From Stenotrophomonas sp. UBA7346 (GTDB lineage: Bacteria; Pseudomonadota; Gammaproteobacteria; Xanthomonadales; Xanthomonadaceae): a stretch of DNA of 64,000 nucleotides. The stretch is taken from contig DKPB01000038.1 in assembly GCA_002471015.1 (NCBI GenBank), positions 72,823-136,822 of the forward strand. The letters run 5' to 3'. The notes below the pieces were generated by a model. It saw only the letters and a program-made list of their open reading frames with translations, did no database searches and was not told the origin of the DNA. A program made the position numbers and the translations under genes. Position 1 is the stretch's first letter. Every line of letters begins with the position of its first letter. Positions 56,998-64,000 of this stretch are shown here, in pieces.

Positions 56998-57543
56998 TCA
57001 GGCCACGGCTTCGGCGTAACGGCAGGACAGCAGGGCCTTGACCAGGAAATCGACCTGGTTGGCCTCGCGCGCATCCACCCACATCACCGGCAGGCGATGG
57101 CCTTCGCTGGCCAGTGCATTGCGAAAATCGGTGAAGCTGAAATCCGGCTGGCGGTCCTGGCAGGTCACGCCCACGGCGAAGCACGCCTCCGGCGCGAGCG
57201 CGCGGAAGCGCGCCAACAACGTCACCGTACTTGGCAGCGCGCGCGGGTTGAGTGCGCTCACAAGTACGATCACGCCGATTGCACCCTCGGCCACGATCGG
57301 CCACATGAAGTCCAGGTAGGCCTGGCCCGGCACGCCATAGACATGCAGCAGTTCGCCGTCGCCCAATTCAATGGAGCTGTAATCCAGCGCCACCGTGGTG
57401 TGCGACTTGTCCTCGAATGCCTCCAGCGCCGCTTCGTCGCTGATCGGCATTTCAGTACTGATCGGCTCCATGTCCGAGATCGACCGGATCGCAGTCGTTT
57501 TACCCGCACCCATTTCACCGACAAAAACCAACTTGGTTGCCAT
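56998..57543 (-). CDS. Small Ras-like GTPase, COG2229 type, with divergent G motifs
   Basis: A 181-residue single-domain GTPase. The P-loop is intact: GEMGAGKT at residues 9-16. The switch II motif reads GVPGQ (70-74), so the Asp of DxxGQ is Gly. The base-specificity motif NKxD appears as TCQD (127-130). The sequence TTVALDYSSIELGDG and YLDFMWPIVAEGAIG are hallmarks of the bacterial COG2229 family (also found in conservons and with Roadblock proteins). It is last in a four-gene unit with two Roadblock proteins, which in MglA/MglB systems act as GTPase activators. The changed motifs question ordinary GTP cycling. Confidence 0.87.
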   Translation of the reverse strand: MATKLVFVGEMGAGKTTAIRSISDMEPISTEMPISDEAALEAFEDKSHTTVALDYSSIELGDGELLHVYGVPGQAYLDFMWPIVAEGAIGVIVLVSALNPRALPSTVTLLARFRALAPEACFAVGVTCQDRQPDFSFTDFRNALASEGHRLPVMWVDAREANQVDFLVKALLSCRYAEAVA

Positions 57544-57548
57544 AGCCG

Positions 57549-58508
57549 TCAGACCTGAAGCCCCTTGGAAAAGTTGAGCCCGAATCGCTTGGCGATACGT
57601 GAGAAGAAACCGGAGACCTTGCCGCCGCTGGCGCGCGGAGCGCCACTGCCGCTACCACTGGTGTCCAGCAGCCCGGTACAGGCCGCCGCCGCCATGATAC
57701 GGGCAATGTCGTCCAGCGAGGTGCCGGTGGCAAGTGCCAGCTGATCCGGCCGCCACGGGCGGATCATCAGCGCCGCCATCGGCAACAGCCAATGGGTGGG
57801 CAGCTTGCCGGTTTCCACCTCTGGCCAACCGCGCAACTGGGCCAGGCCCTGCATGTCCTGCACAAGCAATGGCTCGACGCTCAGGCTGGCCGCCCGCCAG
57901 CAGAAATCCTCGAAGGCATGCTGGCTGACCGCGTCGGCCAGGCACTCCTCCACGCCACCGCCCTCACTGAGCAGGGACAAAGTCCAGCCCGGCTCGGTAG
58001 CAGCTTTCAGGAAGTTCTCGTAGGGAATATCGCGCAGCAGGGTAATGCGGCGCTGCGGCGCATCCACCATCACCCGCACCAGGCCCAGGTGCAGCAGACT
58101 GGGTTTGCCCTTGGCGTCGGACAGGCTGCGGAACAGGGTGCGCGGCAGAAAACGCTCGCCCCCTCCTTCGGCCTGCTGCAGCAGCTCGCGCAGCTGCTGG
58201 AAAATCTCGCGCACGCTGGCGCCGTAGGCCACGCCCGGTATGGGCAGGCCGGCCAACACCTTGCGGGTCACCGCCAGTACCGGCAGGCCCTTGGCACCGG
58301 CCTCGCGCAGCACCTGCTGGCCTTTGCCATCGTCGATGCTGGCCACCAGCAGATCCACCTTCTGGTGTTTCCACTCCTGCACGTCGGCCTGGATGTACTC
58401 GGCCATCAGCAACGAGCTGGCGACTTTCAGCCGCATCATGTGCAGCACATCCAGCCCCTGGCATCCAATCACGGCAGTGGAGATCTTGCGGGCAGGTGCG
58501 CTCATCAT
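57549..58508 (-). CDS. Uncharacterised two-domain protein of the Roadblock/GTPase module
   Basis: I do not know this family. The 319-residue protein begins with a Rossmann/receiver-like region (residues about 8-90: STAVIGCQGLDVLHMMRL, VDLLVASIDDGKGQQVLREA, GLPVLAVTRK). A middle domain follows, then a C-terminal winged-helix-like segment (residues about 245-285, RPDQLALATGTSLDDIARI) and a Ser/Gly linker with a basic tail (FFSRIAKRFGLNFSKG). No signal peptide or membrane segment. It stops 5 bases before the GTPase start, so the two are co-translated. It may be an output or scaffold of the GTPase. The start could also be ATG 58505. Confidence 0.7.
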   Translation of the reverse strand: MMSAPARKISTAVIGCQGLDVLHMMRLKVASSLLMAEYIQADVQEWKHQKVDLLVASIDDGKGQQVLREAGAKGLPVLAVTRKVLAGLPIPGVAYGASVREIFQQLRELLQQAEGGGERFLPRTLFRSLSDAKGKPSLLHLGLVRVMVDAPQRRITLLRDIPYENFLKAATEPGWTLSLLSEGGGVEECLADAVSQHAFEDFCWRAASLSVEPLLVQDMQGLAQLRGWPEVETGKLPTHWLLPMAALMIRPWRPDQLALATGTSLDDIARIMAAAACTGLLDTSGSGSGAPRASGGKVSGFFSRIAKRFGLNFSKGLQV

Positions 58509-58579
58509 GTCAACCGGAACAGGGTCCTTGGCTCAGCGGCCGCGTTGCTGCCCATGCAGGGCAGCAACGCGCTCCTCGA

Positions 58580-58942
58580 TTATTTGAAATCGAGGGTCTG
58601 TTCGAACGACTTCAGCTCGTGGCGGGCCAGCGCAAGGTTGGCGCGCGTGCGGTCCAGCACCACGTACAGGAACAGGTCCTGGTTGCTTTCCAGCGGGCGG
58701 ATCAGGTGGTACTGCTTGGTCAGGGTGATCAGGATGTCCTCGATCGCCTCGGTGATGCCCAGCGAGGCGGCAACGCGACGCTTGGCGCGCACCACTTCGG
58801 TGTTGCCGGCAGCGGCAACTTCCAGGTTGATCGGGCCGCCGCCCAGCATGCCCAGGGCCATGCCGCTGTCGCTGTCGACCAGCGCTGCGCCAACGAAGCC
58901 CGCGATTTCATTCAGTTTGTCCAGCTTGACGTTACCAGCCAT
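58580..58942 (-). CDS. Roadblock/LC7 domain protein B
   Basis: A 120-residue single Roadblock/LC7 domain. The pattern is IAGFVGAALVDSDSGMALGM, then a helix (NTEVVRAKRRVAASLG) and the strand pair ILITLTKQYHLIRPL and LFLYVVLDRTRANLALAR. In MglB this fold dimerises and activates the GTPase. GGAGTG lies 5 bases before the ATG. It is 71 bases upstream of the two-domain gene. Confidence 0.86.
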   Translation of the reverse strand: MAGNVKLDKLNEIAGFVGAALVDSDSGMALGMLGGGPINLEVAAAGNTEVVRAKRRVAASLGITEAIEDILITLTKQYHLIRPLESNQDLFLYVVLDRTRANLALARHELKSFEQTLDFK

Positions 58943-59087
58943 GTTTCACTCCATGTATCCAGTGGTTGATTCCAGAAACGCGCCTGTCCCCAGACAGGTC
59001 ACGTGATGCCAGGTGCAGACTTGCCTGCGCTCGCCCGCTGCGCGGACAAGCCGGGCCATGTGAGCACGCAGGGGTTACAACAAGGAT

Positions 59088-59516
59088 TTACAGCAGGGGC
59101 TTGATGCGGGCCGCAGCATCACGGGCCACATACAGCAGGATCGCCAGCGAGGTATCGGCATGGCCCAGCGCAGCAAGCGTATAGGTGCGGTCCGCAGCAA
59201 CACGCACCAGCACCATGCTGCCCTGGGAGGTGGACATGGTCACGTAGTCGGCCGTGGTCAGGCCCAGTTCGCGCGACAAGGTTTCCCCAAGCGTCAGGAA
59301 CGAGTTGCTCATTGCCGACAGGCGTCGTGGATCAAGTCTGTTCTGCGAGCGATGGGCTATCGCCCGGCCGTCACCAGTGGAAACCAGCAGCATTGAAATG
59401 CCGCTGTTGGCGTTGATGGCAGTGTCCAGTTCCTTGTCCAGCGCGACATTGTCCACGCTGACGGAGGGCTGGCCCACATCCCCCATCTTTGCCCTCACTT
59501 TTTCCAGTGTTGCCAT
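59088..59516 (-). CDS. Roadblock/LC7 domain protein A
   Basis: A 142-residue protein with a short N-terminal extension and a Roadblock/LC7 domain (SGISMLLVSTGDGRAIAHRS, MSNSFLTLGETLSRELGL, YVTMSTSQGSMVLVRV, ADTSLAILLYVARDAAAR). I chose ATG 59516 (MATLEKVRAK); an in-frame ATG at 59570 would add 18 residues without a ribosome site. It is the first gene of the module, 145 bases before Roadblock B; that gap contains a small CCTGTC/GACAGG hairpin. Confidence 0.8.
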   Translation of the reverse strand: MATLEKVRAKMGDVGQPSVSVDNVALDKELDTAINANSGISMLLVSTGDGRAIAHRSQNRLDPRRLSAMSNSFLTLGETLSRELGLTTADYVTMSTSQGSMVLVRVAADRTYTLAALGHADTSLAILLYVARDAAARIKPLL

Positions 59517-59672
59517 TTCCACTAGCCAAGCCCCCTGTTTGCTGCCGCGTACTGCAAGCGATGCCTGCATTAAAACGCGACATGGATCACGGTCGAGATC
59601 ATAAATATGAATTCGTGGACACGGTGTGAACGGCGGCTCCCCACGCCGCTGCCTGAGTTGACCTACGATGTT

Positions 59673-60668
59673 TCAACCCGGGAAATGGTTGAAACCTCCC
59701 TTGCCAGCGGACTGCGACACGCCCTCCTCATTACGCAGGTGGACCCCACTTCCGTCTCGAATATAGCCAATACGTGCAGCCCGAACTGCAACGCAGGACA
59801 TGCTTTCGCGTACCTGTTCGCGCAGCGCCGCAGGCGCGGTGAAACACAGTTCGTAATCATCACCGGCAGTCGCGCGCAGCGCGCGGAAGGCCACCTCATG
59901 CCCGCCGACGGCCGCCGCCGTCGATACCGGCAGCGCGCGCTCAAGCAACTCGGCAGCCACCTGGCTGCGTTCGCAGATATGCCCCAGGTCGGCCAGCAGG
60001 CCATCGGACACATCCACTGCCGCACTGGCAATGCCACGCAATGCCAGGCCGGCCTGCACCCGTGGCGTAGGCCGGGCCAGACGCAGGCGCAGCTGCTCCA
60101 GGGACGCATCGTGCGCAGGCCGCGATACATCCAGCAGCCCCTGTTGCCAGAGCGCCAGTGCCAACCCGGCTTCGCCGGGCACGCCGGTCACCCAGATATC
60201 GTCACCGGCGCGTGCACCATCGCGGCGCAACGCTGTGCCTGCCGGCACCTGCCCCATCGCAGTGACCGACAAGGACAACGGGCCACGCGTGGTGTCGCCA
60301 CCGATCAGGGCGATGCCATGTGCATCGGCCAAAGCGAAGAAGCCTTCGGCAAAGGCATCCACCCAGCCCGGCGAGGCATCGGGCAGCGACAATGACAAGG
60401 TGCACCAGCTTGGCTGGGCGCCCATCGCAGCCAGGTCGGACAGGTTCACCGCCAGGGTTTTCCAACCTATGTCCGCGGCGGGGGTCTGCTGCGGAAAATG
60501 CACGCCGGCATTGAGCGTATCGGCGGTGACCACCAGTTGCTGGCCGGGTTGCGGCTGCAGCAGGGCGGCGTCGTCACCAATGCCCAGGGCAATGTCGGCA
60601 CGGGCACCGGTGCGGCGGCGGATACGTTCGATCAGACCGAACTCGTCAAGGCTCACTTCAACTCCCAT
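59673..60668 (-). CDS. thiL: Thiamine-monophosphate kinase
   Basis: Phosphorylates thiamine phosphate to thiamine diphosphate. The 331-residue protein belongs to the PurM/ThiL fold: GIGDDAALLQPQPGQ, TADTLNAGVHFP, LAVNLSDLAAMGAQP, LIGGDTTRGPLS, AVDVSDGLLADLGH. ATG 60668 (MGVEVSLDEFGLIERIRRR) is the family start. It follows nusB after 76 bases that hold a hairpin. nusB-thiL is a classic pair. Confidence 0.95.
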   Translation of the reverse strand: MGVEVSLDEFGLIERIRRRTGARADIALGIGDDAALLQPQPGQQLVVTADTLNAGVHFPQQTPAADIGWKTLAVNLSDLAAMGAQPSWCTLSLSLPDASPGWVDAFAEGFFALADAHGIALIGGDTTRGPLSLSVTAMGQVPAGTALRRDGARAGDDIWVTGVPGEAGLALALWQQGLLDVSRPAHDASLEQLRLRLARPTPRVQAGLALRGIASAAVDVSDGLLADLGHICERSQVAAELLERALPVSTAAAVGGHEVAFRALRATAGDDYELCFTAPAALREQVRESMSCVAVRAARIGYIRDGSGVHLRNEEGVSQSAGKGGFNHFPG

Positions 60669-60674
60669 AAACGA

Positions 60675-60709
60675 CAACGCCGGTGCCGATGATGCCGGCC
60701 CCGGCGTTG
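60675..60709 (-). other. Hairpin between nusB and thiL
   Basis: CAACGCCGG (60675-60683) and CCGGCGTTG (60701-60709) pair perfectly, with a smaller GC-rich stem inside. There is no T run, so it looks like a processing or stability element rather than a terminator. Confidence 0.5.
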
Positions 60710-60744
60710 CATGCAAGCATCCAGCGGCCTGGGCCGCCCTGGGC

Positions 60745-61224
60745 TTACTGGTTGGACTCGGTCTTGCGCCACTCCACGGCGGCACGATCCAGCACGCCGT
60801 TGACGTAGGTATGGCCATGCTCGGAGCCAAAACGCTTGGCGGTTTCGATGGCCTCGTTGATCACTACACGGTAGGGCACGTCCAGGCGGTAACGCAGCTC
60901 GTAGGCGGCCACGCGCAGCACCGCGCGCTCGATGGCATCCACTTCTTCCACCGCACGGTCGACGAACGGGGCCAGCGCCTCGTCCAGGTCACGGCGGTTG
61001 TCCAGCACGCCGCGCAGCAGGCTTTCGAAGTAGGCCAGGTCGGCGATTTCGTGCGCCTGTTCGTGGGCAAATTGGGCCAGCAGCGACTCGGCGTTGCCAC
61101 CGGAGATCTGCCAGGCATAGATGGCCTGCAGGGCGCGGCGGCGTGCGCGCGAACGCAGCACCGGATCAATGCCGTCGCGACGGACCGGCTTTCCGGCAGG
61201 CTTGCCGTTGTTCTTGTTGTTCAT
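60745..61224 (-). CDS. nusB: Transcription antitermination factor NusB
   Basis: Binds boxA RNA with S10 during rRNA antitermination. The 159-residue all-helical protein has RSRARRRALQAIYAWQIS, DRAVEEVDAIERAVLRVAAY, PYRVVINEAIETAKRFG and YVNGVLDRAA. A basic N-terminal tail of about 20 residues precedes the domain. ATG 61224 overlaps the ribH stop. Confidence 0.97.
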   Translation of the reverse strand: MNNKNNGKPAGKPVRRDGIDPVLRSRARRRALQAIYAWQISGGNAESLLAQFAHEQAHEIADLAYFESLLRGVLDNRRDLDEALAPFVDRAVEEVDAIERAVLRVAAYELRYRLDVPYRVVINEAIETAKRFGSEHGHTYVNGVLDRAAVEWRKTESNQ

Positions 61225-61688
61225 GGCAGCTGCTCCAGAAGATTGACCATTTCCAATGCCGCCAAGGCGGCTTCCTCACCCTTGTTGCCGTGGCTGCCGC
61301 CGGCGCGGGCCTCGGCGTCTTCCACCCGCTCCACTGCCAGCACGCCATTGAGCACCGGCACGCCGAAATCCAGCTGGGCCCGCATCAGGCCTTCGGCACA
61401 GCGGTCGGCGACGTGCTCGTAGTGGCGGGTATCGCCACGGATCACGCAGCCCAGGGTGATGATCGCGGCATGGTGGCCGGCGGCGGCCAGGCGGGCGGCG
61501 ACCAGGGGGATTTCCCAGGCACCGGGCACGCGCACCACGTCGATGGCGTCCTCGCCGATGCCGTTACCGGCCAGGCTCTGGCGTGCGCCGGCCACCAGCA
61601 CATCGGTGATGCGGGCATTCCAGCGGCTGGCAATGATGGCAAAGCGGGCCGAACCGGCCGGGCGGAGGTCGCCTTCGTAGTGGCTCAT
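61221..61688 (-). CDS. ribH: 6,7-dimethyl-8-ribityllumazine synthase
   Basis: Condenses the ribityl-uracil intermediate with the dihydroxybutanone phosphate made by RibB. The 155-residue protein has ARFAIIASRWNARITD, VPGAWEIPLVA, LGCVIRGDTRHYEHVAD (active His) and FGVPVLNGVLAVE. ATG 61688 (MSHYEGDLRP) is the usual start. It lies 218 bases after the ribB stop, behind an inverted repeat. Confidence 0.97.
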   Translation of the reverse strand: MSHYEGDLRPAGSARFAIIASRWNARITDVLVAGARQSLAGNGIGEDAIDVVRVPGAWEIPLVAARLAAAGHHAAIITLGCVIRGDTRHYEHVADRCAEGLMRAQLDFGVPVLNGVLAVERVEDAEARAGGSHGNKGEEAALAALEMVNLLEQLP

Positions 61689-61763
61689 GGGGGTGTGGGG
61701 ATCCAAAAGGTGGGTAAGTTTAACGTGTACACGCTGTGTGGGTGCTGTCGAGTGGCGGGGAGC

Positions 61764-61883
61764 GAGTGAAGAGGAGTGAGGAGTGAGAAGGGCGGCCTAA
61801 TCGCCCCTGATACCGCGAGGTGCCGAGCCCCGCTTGGCAAAGCCCGCAACCCGTTCTTTCTCACTCCTCACTCCTCTTCACTC
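61764..61883. repeat. 26-bp perfect inverted repeat between ribB and ribH
   Basis: GAGTGAAGAGGAGTGAGGAG and its following GTGAGAA (61764-61789) return as the exact inverse at 61858-61883. The 68-base loop contains a decayed SMAG-like GGTGCCGAGCCCCGCTTGGC. The arms are made of GAGTGA-type units. Confidence 0.8.
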
Positions 61884-61906
61884 ACTCCTGCCTCAAAAGC
61901 CCCCGA

Positions 61907-63013
61907 TCATCCCTGCAAAGCGACCGTTTCGACGATTTCCAGGCCGTAACCGGCCAGGCCGATCTGCCGGCGCGGGGTCCCGAGCACACGCAGCTTGCCC
62001 AGGCCCAGGTCCGACAGGATCTGGGCGCCGGCACCGTTGCGGCGCCACTGGCCCACGTCCTTGTCCTTGCCCGGGATGACCGGCGCCGGCTGCTGGCGCA
62101 GGCGGGCCAGCAGCGCGTTGGTATCGCGCGGTGCCGACAGCACCACCATCACGCCAGCACCTGCGGCATCAATGGCGCGCAGCGCATCGGTACTGGCCAC
62201 GCCAAAGTCATCACGCCGCCAATGCAGCAGGTCGGCCAAGGGATTCTCCACCTGCACCCGCACCAGGGTCGGCGTGTCCTTGTCCGGGGTGCCGCGGACC
62301 AGCGCGAAATGCAGGTCATTGGCGATGCGGTCACGGTAGGTAACCAGCTTGAAAGCGCCGAACTCGGTGTCGATCTCGCGCTCGTCCACACGCTCAACGG
62401 TGTGCTCGGTGGCCAGTCGGTAGGCGATCAGGTCGGCGATGGAGCCCATCTTCAAGCCGTGCTCGCGGGCGAACACTTCCAGCTCGGGGCGGCGCGCCAT
62501 GCTGCCATCCGGGTTGAGGATTTCCACCAGCACGCCAGCCGGCTCCAGCCCGGCCAGCATGGCCAGGTCGACGCCAGCTTCGGTGTGCCCGGCGCGGGTC
62601 AACACGCCGCCCGGCTGGGCGATCAGCGGGAAGATATGACCCGGCTGGTGCAGGTCCGACGGCTTGGCATTGGCCTTCACCGCGGTGCGGATGGTGTGGG
62701 CCCGGTCATGCGCGGAGATGCCGGTGGTCACGCCTTCGGCGGCCTCGATGCTGACCGTGAAGTTGGTCTGGAACTGCGCGGTATTGGCCTGCACCATCGG
62801 CGCCAGGCCCAGATCGGCGGCACGGGTGCGGGTCAGCGGCAGGCACACCAGGCCACGGCCGTGGGTGACCATGAAATTGATGTCCGACGGCTTGACCAGC
62901 TCGGCGGCCATGATCAGGTCGCCTTCGTTCTCGCGGTCCTCGTCATCGACGATGACCACCATGCGACCGGCGCGGATCTCTTCCAACAGTTCGGGAACGG
63001 GGGCGAAATTCAT
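61907..63013 (-). CDS. ribB: 3,4-dihydroxy-2-butanone-4-phosphate synthase with degenerate RibA domain (RibBX type)
   Basis: Makes the four-carbon unit of riboflavin from ribulose-5-phosphate. Residues 1-200 are a complete RibB: VDDEDRENEGDLIMAAE, THGRGLVCLPLT, TTGISAHDRAHTIRTA and RAGHTEAGVDLAMLAG. Residues about 205-368 align with GTP cyclohydrolase II (RibA) but lack its zinc cysteines: the usual HSECLTGD...CDCG stretch is VQVENPLADLLHWRRDD here. The second half therefore should not be active, as in the known proteobacterial RibBX form. A true ribA must be elsewhere. ATG 63013 overlaps the ribE stop. Confidence 0.95.
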   Translation of the reverse strand: MNFAPVPELLEEIRAGRMVVIVDDEDRENEGDLIMAAELVKPSDINFMVTHGRGLVCLPLTRTRAADLGLAPMVQANTAQFQTNFTVSIEAAEGVTTGISAHDRAHTIRTAVKANAKPSDLHQPGHIFPLIAQPGGVLTRAGHTEAGVDLAMLAGLEPAGVLVEILNPDGSMARRPELEVFAREHGLKMGSIADLIAYRLATEHTVERVDEREIDTEFGAFKLVTYRDRIANDLHFALVRGTPDKDTPTLVRVQVENPLADLLHWRRDDFGVASTDALRAIDAAGAGVMVVLSAPRDTNALLARLRQQPAPVIPGKDKDVGQWRRNGAGAQILSDLGLGKLRVLGTPRRQIGLAGYGLEIVETVALQG

Positions 63014-63612
63014 TGTGCGGCTCCTTGGCCCAGCAGGCGCTCCACGTAGCGGGCGACCAGATCGATTTCCAGATTCACCGCACTGCCCACGCCGGTGGCG
63101 GAGAACGCGGTATTGGCAACGGTGTGCGGGATCAGCGCCACTTCAAAGCCTTCGTCATCGGCTTCGTTGACGGTGAGGCTGACGCCATCCACGCAGATCG
63201 AGCCCTTCTTGGCGATGTATTTGAGCAGCGCCTTGGGCGCGGCGAAGCGCCAGCGCAGGGCGCGCGCGTCCTCGTGGATGGACAGCACCTTGCCGAGGCC
63301 ATCGACGTGGCCGCTGACCAGGTGGCCGCCGAGGCGGTCGGTCGGGCGCATGGCACGTTCCAGGTTGATCACCGCACCTTCGGCGAGGCCGCCGAGCGTG
63401 GTCAGGTCCAGGGTTTCGGTTGAGGCATCGGCCTTGAAGCTGCTGCCGTCGAAGTCGATGACGGTCAGGCAGACACCGTTGACGGCAATGCTCTCGCCCA
63501 TCTGCACCTGTTCGAACGGCAGGTTGCCGACGTTGAAGGTGAAGCGGACATCGCCGCCGATGGGTTCGCGTGCGGCCAGACGGCCGACGCCTTCGATGAT
63601 TCCAGTAAACAC
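63010..63612 (-). CDS. ribE: Riboflavin synthase, alpha subunit
   Basis: Dismutates two lumazines to riboflavin. The 200-residue protein has two lumazine-binding repeats (GESIAVNGVCLTVIDFDG and KKGSICVDGVSLTVNEADD) and HLVSGHVDGLGKV. I chose GTG 63612: it yields the invariant start VFTGIIEGVGRL with GGAGAA 7 bases upstream, whereas upstream codons lie in the riboswitch leader. Confidence 0.96.
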   Translation of the reverse strand: MFTGIIEGVGRLAAREPIGGDVRFTFNVGNLPFEQVQMGESIAVNGVCLTVIDFDGSSFKADASTETLDLTTLGGLAEGAVINLERAMRPTDRLGGHLVSGHVDGLGKVLSIHEDARALRWRFAAPKALLKYIAKKGSICVDGVSLTVNEADDEGFEVALIPHTVANTAFSATGVGSAVNLEIDLVARYVERLLGQGAAQ

Positions 63613-63690
63613 TAACGTTCTCCGCGATATGTGAGCGAAAAACGCCGCAAGGCAAACAGGCGCACGGACCCCACGAGGGGCCCGAAACAC

Positions 63691-63869
63691 CGTCTTCTTT
63701 CATCCGGACTATGACCGTCGGCTCCGGCATCTGACCGGATCTGCTGACCTCCGGCCGGGCATCCGTACGCATGTACGGCCCTGGCTGGAGCGCTCGCGGG
63801 CTCATGCAGCTCCGCTACGCGGGCCTGCACCTACCGCCGGTGGGGAATTGCACCCCGCCCTGAAGACGT
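63691..63869 (-). ncRNA. FMN riboswitch (RFN element)
   Basis: The minus-strand leader of ribE shows the RFN order: TCTTCAGGGCGGGGTGCAAT, CCCCACCGGCGGTA, AGCCCGCGAGCG, GGTCAGCAGATCCGGT, ATGCCGGAGCCGACGGTCAT, AGTCCGGATGAAAGAAGACG. The outer stem pairs ACGTCTTC with GAAGACG. Below it, GGCCCCTCGTGGGGTCC and a CGCC...GGCGTTTTT pair could act as the switch or terminator. FMN is expected to shut off the rib operon. Confidence 0.96.
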
Positions 63870-63897
63870 TTGTGAGTGCCGGCGAACCGGCGGGCTG

Positions 63898-63903
63898 ATT
63901 GTA
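63898..63903 (-). promoter_or_regulatory. Candidate -10 box of the rib operon
   Basis: On the minus strand TACAAT lies 29 bases before the riboswitch. The -35 region is not clear. Confidence 0.35.
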
Positions 63904-63972
63904 ACAGCGCCACCCCTGTGAAGGCCTGGACCGGGCTGAACAAGTGCTTCCCATCGATGGAACAGGCGCCCG

Positions 63973-64000
63973 GTAGTGCCGACCCATGCTCGGCAGAGGC
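63973..64000. repeat. SMAG element cut by the window end
   Basis: GTAGTGCCGACCCATGCTCGG at the edge is the first half of a dimer with one change in the stem (GAGCC to GACCC). Confidence 0.8.

Noticed and set aside
63613..63690. A longer ribE start within the leader
   Set aside because: The invariant riboflavin synthase N-terminus begins at GTG 63612, and the upstream codons belong to the riboswitch expression platform.

Overview
The window reads as chromosome of Stenotrophomonas or a very close Xanthomonadaceae relative. It is GC-rich, the gene order is xanthomonad (ppc, ahcY, metF, secA, the dcw cluster, the rib operon), and it is littered with short palindromes bounded by GTAG/CTAC with the core GCCGAGCATGGCTCGGC. 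Those match the SMAG repeats described in S. maltophilia. No tRNA, rRNA, insertion sequence, prophage or CRISPR array was seen.

Layout. 1-3561 (minus): a YdjM-type membrane hydrolase cut by the window edge, an LpxH-like phosphoesterase and a two-domain acyltransferase of the OlsF kind. 3756-4991: metK with a strong terminator. 5399-7595: an overlapping three-gene phospholipid cassette (CDP-alcohol phosphatidyltransferase, acyltransferase, CdsA-like cytidylyltransferase). 7910-14043: thioesterase, ppc and an S9 peptidase. 14161-15754: a SAH riboswitch driving ahcY. 16075-24887: an accessory stretch between ahcY and metF, holding an AadA-like nucleotidyltransferase, small stress-type genes, an SDR enzyme, an orphan Tli4-like type VI immunity protein, a ProP-like osmolyte symporter and a four-repeat membrane protein. 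24977-32207: metF, a DUF4124 protein, a MutT/ThiE fusion, secA, an M23 peptidase and dciA.

32432-48601 (minus) is the division and cell wall cluster, transcribed mraZ-rsmH-ftsL-ftsI-murE-murF-mraY-ftsW-murG-murC-(31-codon ORF)-ftsQ-ftsA-ftsZ, then lpxC. Most junctions overlap by a few bases. There is no murB, and where ddl is often found between murC and ftsQ only a 31-codon reading frame remains. MraZ-type repeats lie upstream of mraZ. 48931-56920 holds an NRDE protein, hexanucleotide arrays, RNase P RNA, an unknown gene, rsmI, the lpoA-type lipoprotein gene, yraN, a second YdjM hydrolase, a TlpA-like protein and a FAD-linked oxidase.

56998-59516 (minus) is a compact module of two Roadblock/LC7 proteins, an uncharacterised two-domain protein and a divergent COG2229-type small GTPase. 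It is the best candidate here for a poorly described system. 59673-63612 (minus) is the riboflavin/nusB/thiL operon (ribE, a ribB with a degenerate RibA domain, ribH, nusB, thiL) under an FMN riboswitch at 63691-63869.

Functionally, the window links the methionine/SAM cycle, membrane lipid synthesis, peptidoglycan and division, protein export and flavin/thiamine synthesis. The variable material is concentrated at 16-25 kb and in the repeat-rich intergenic regions.
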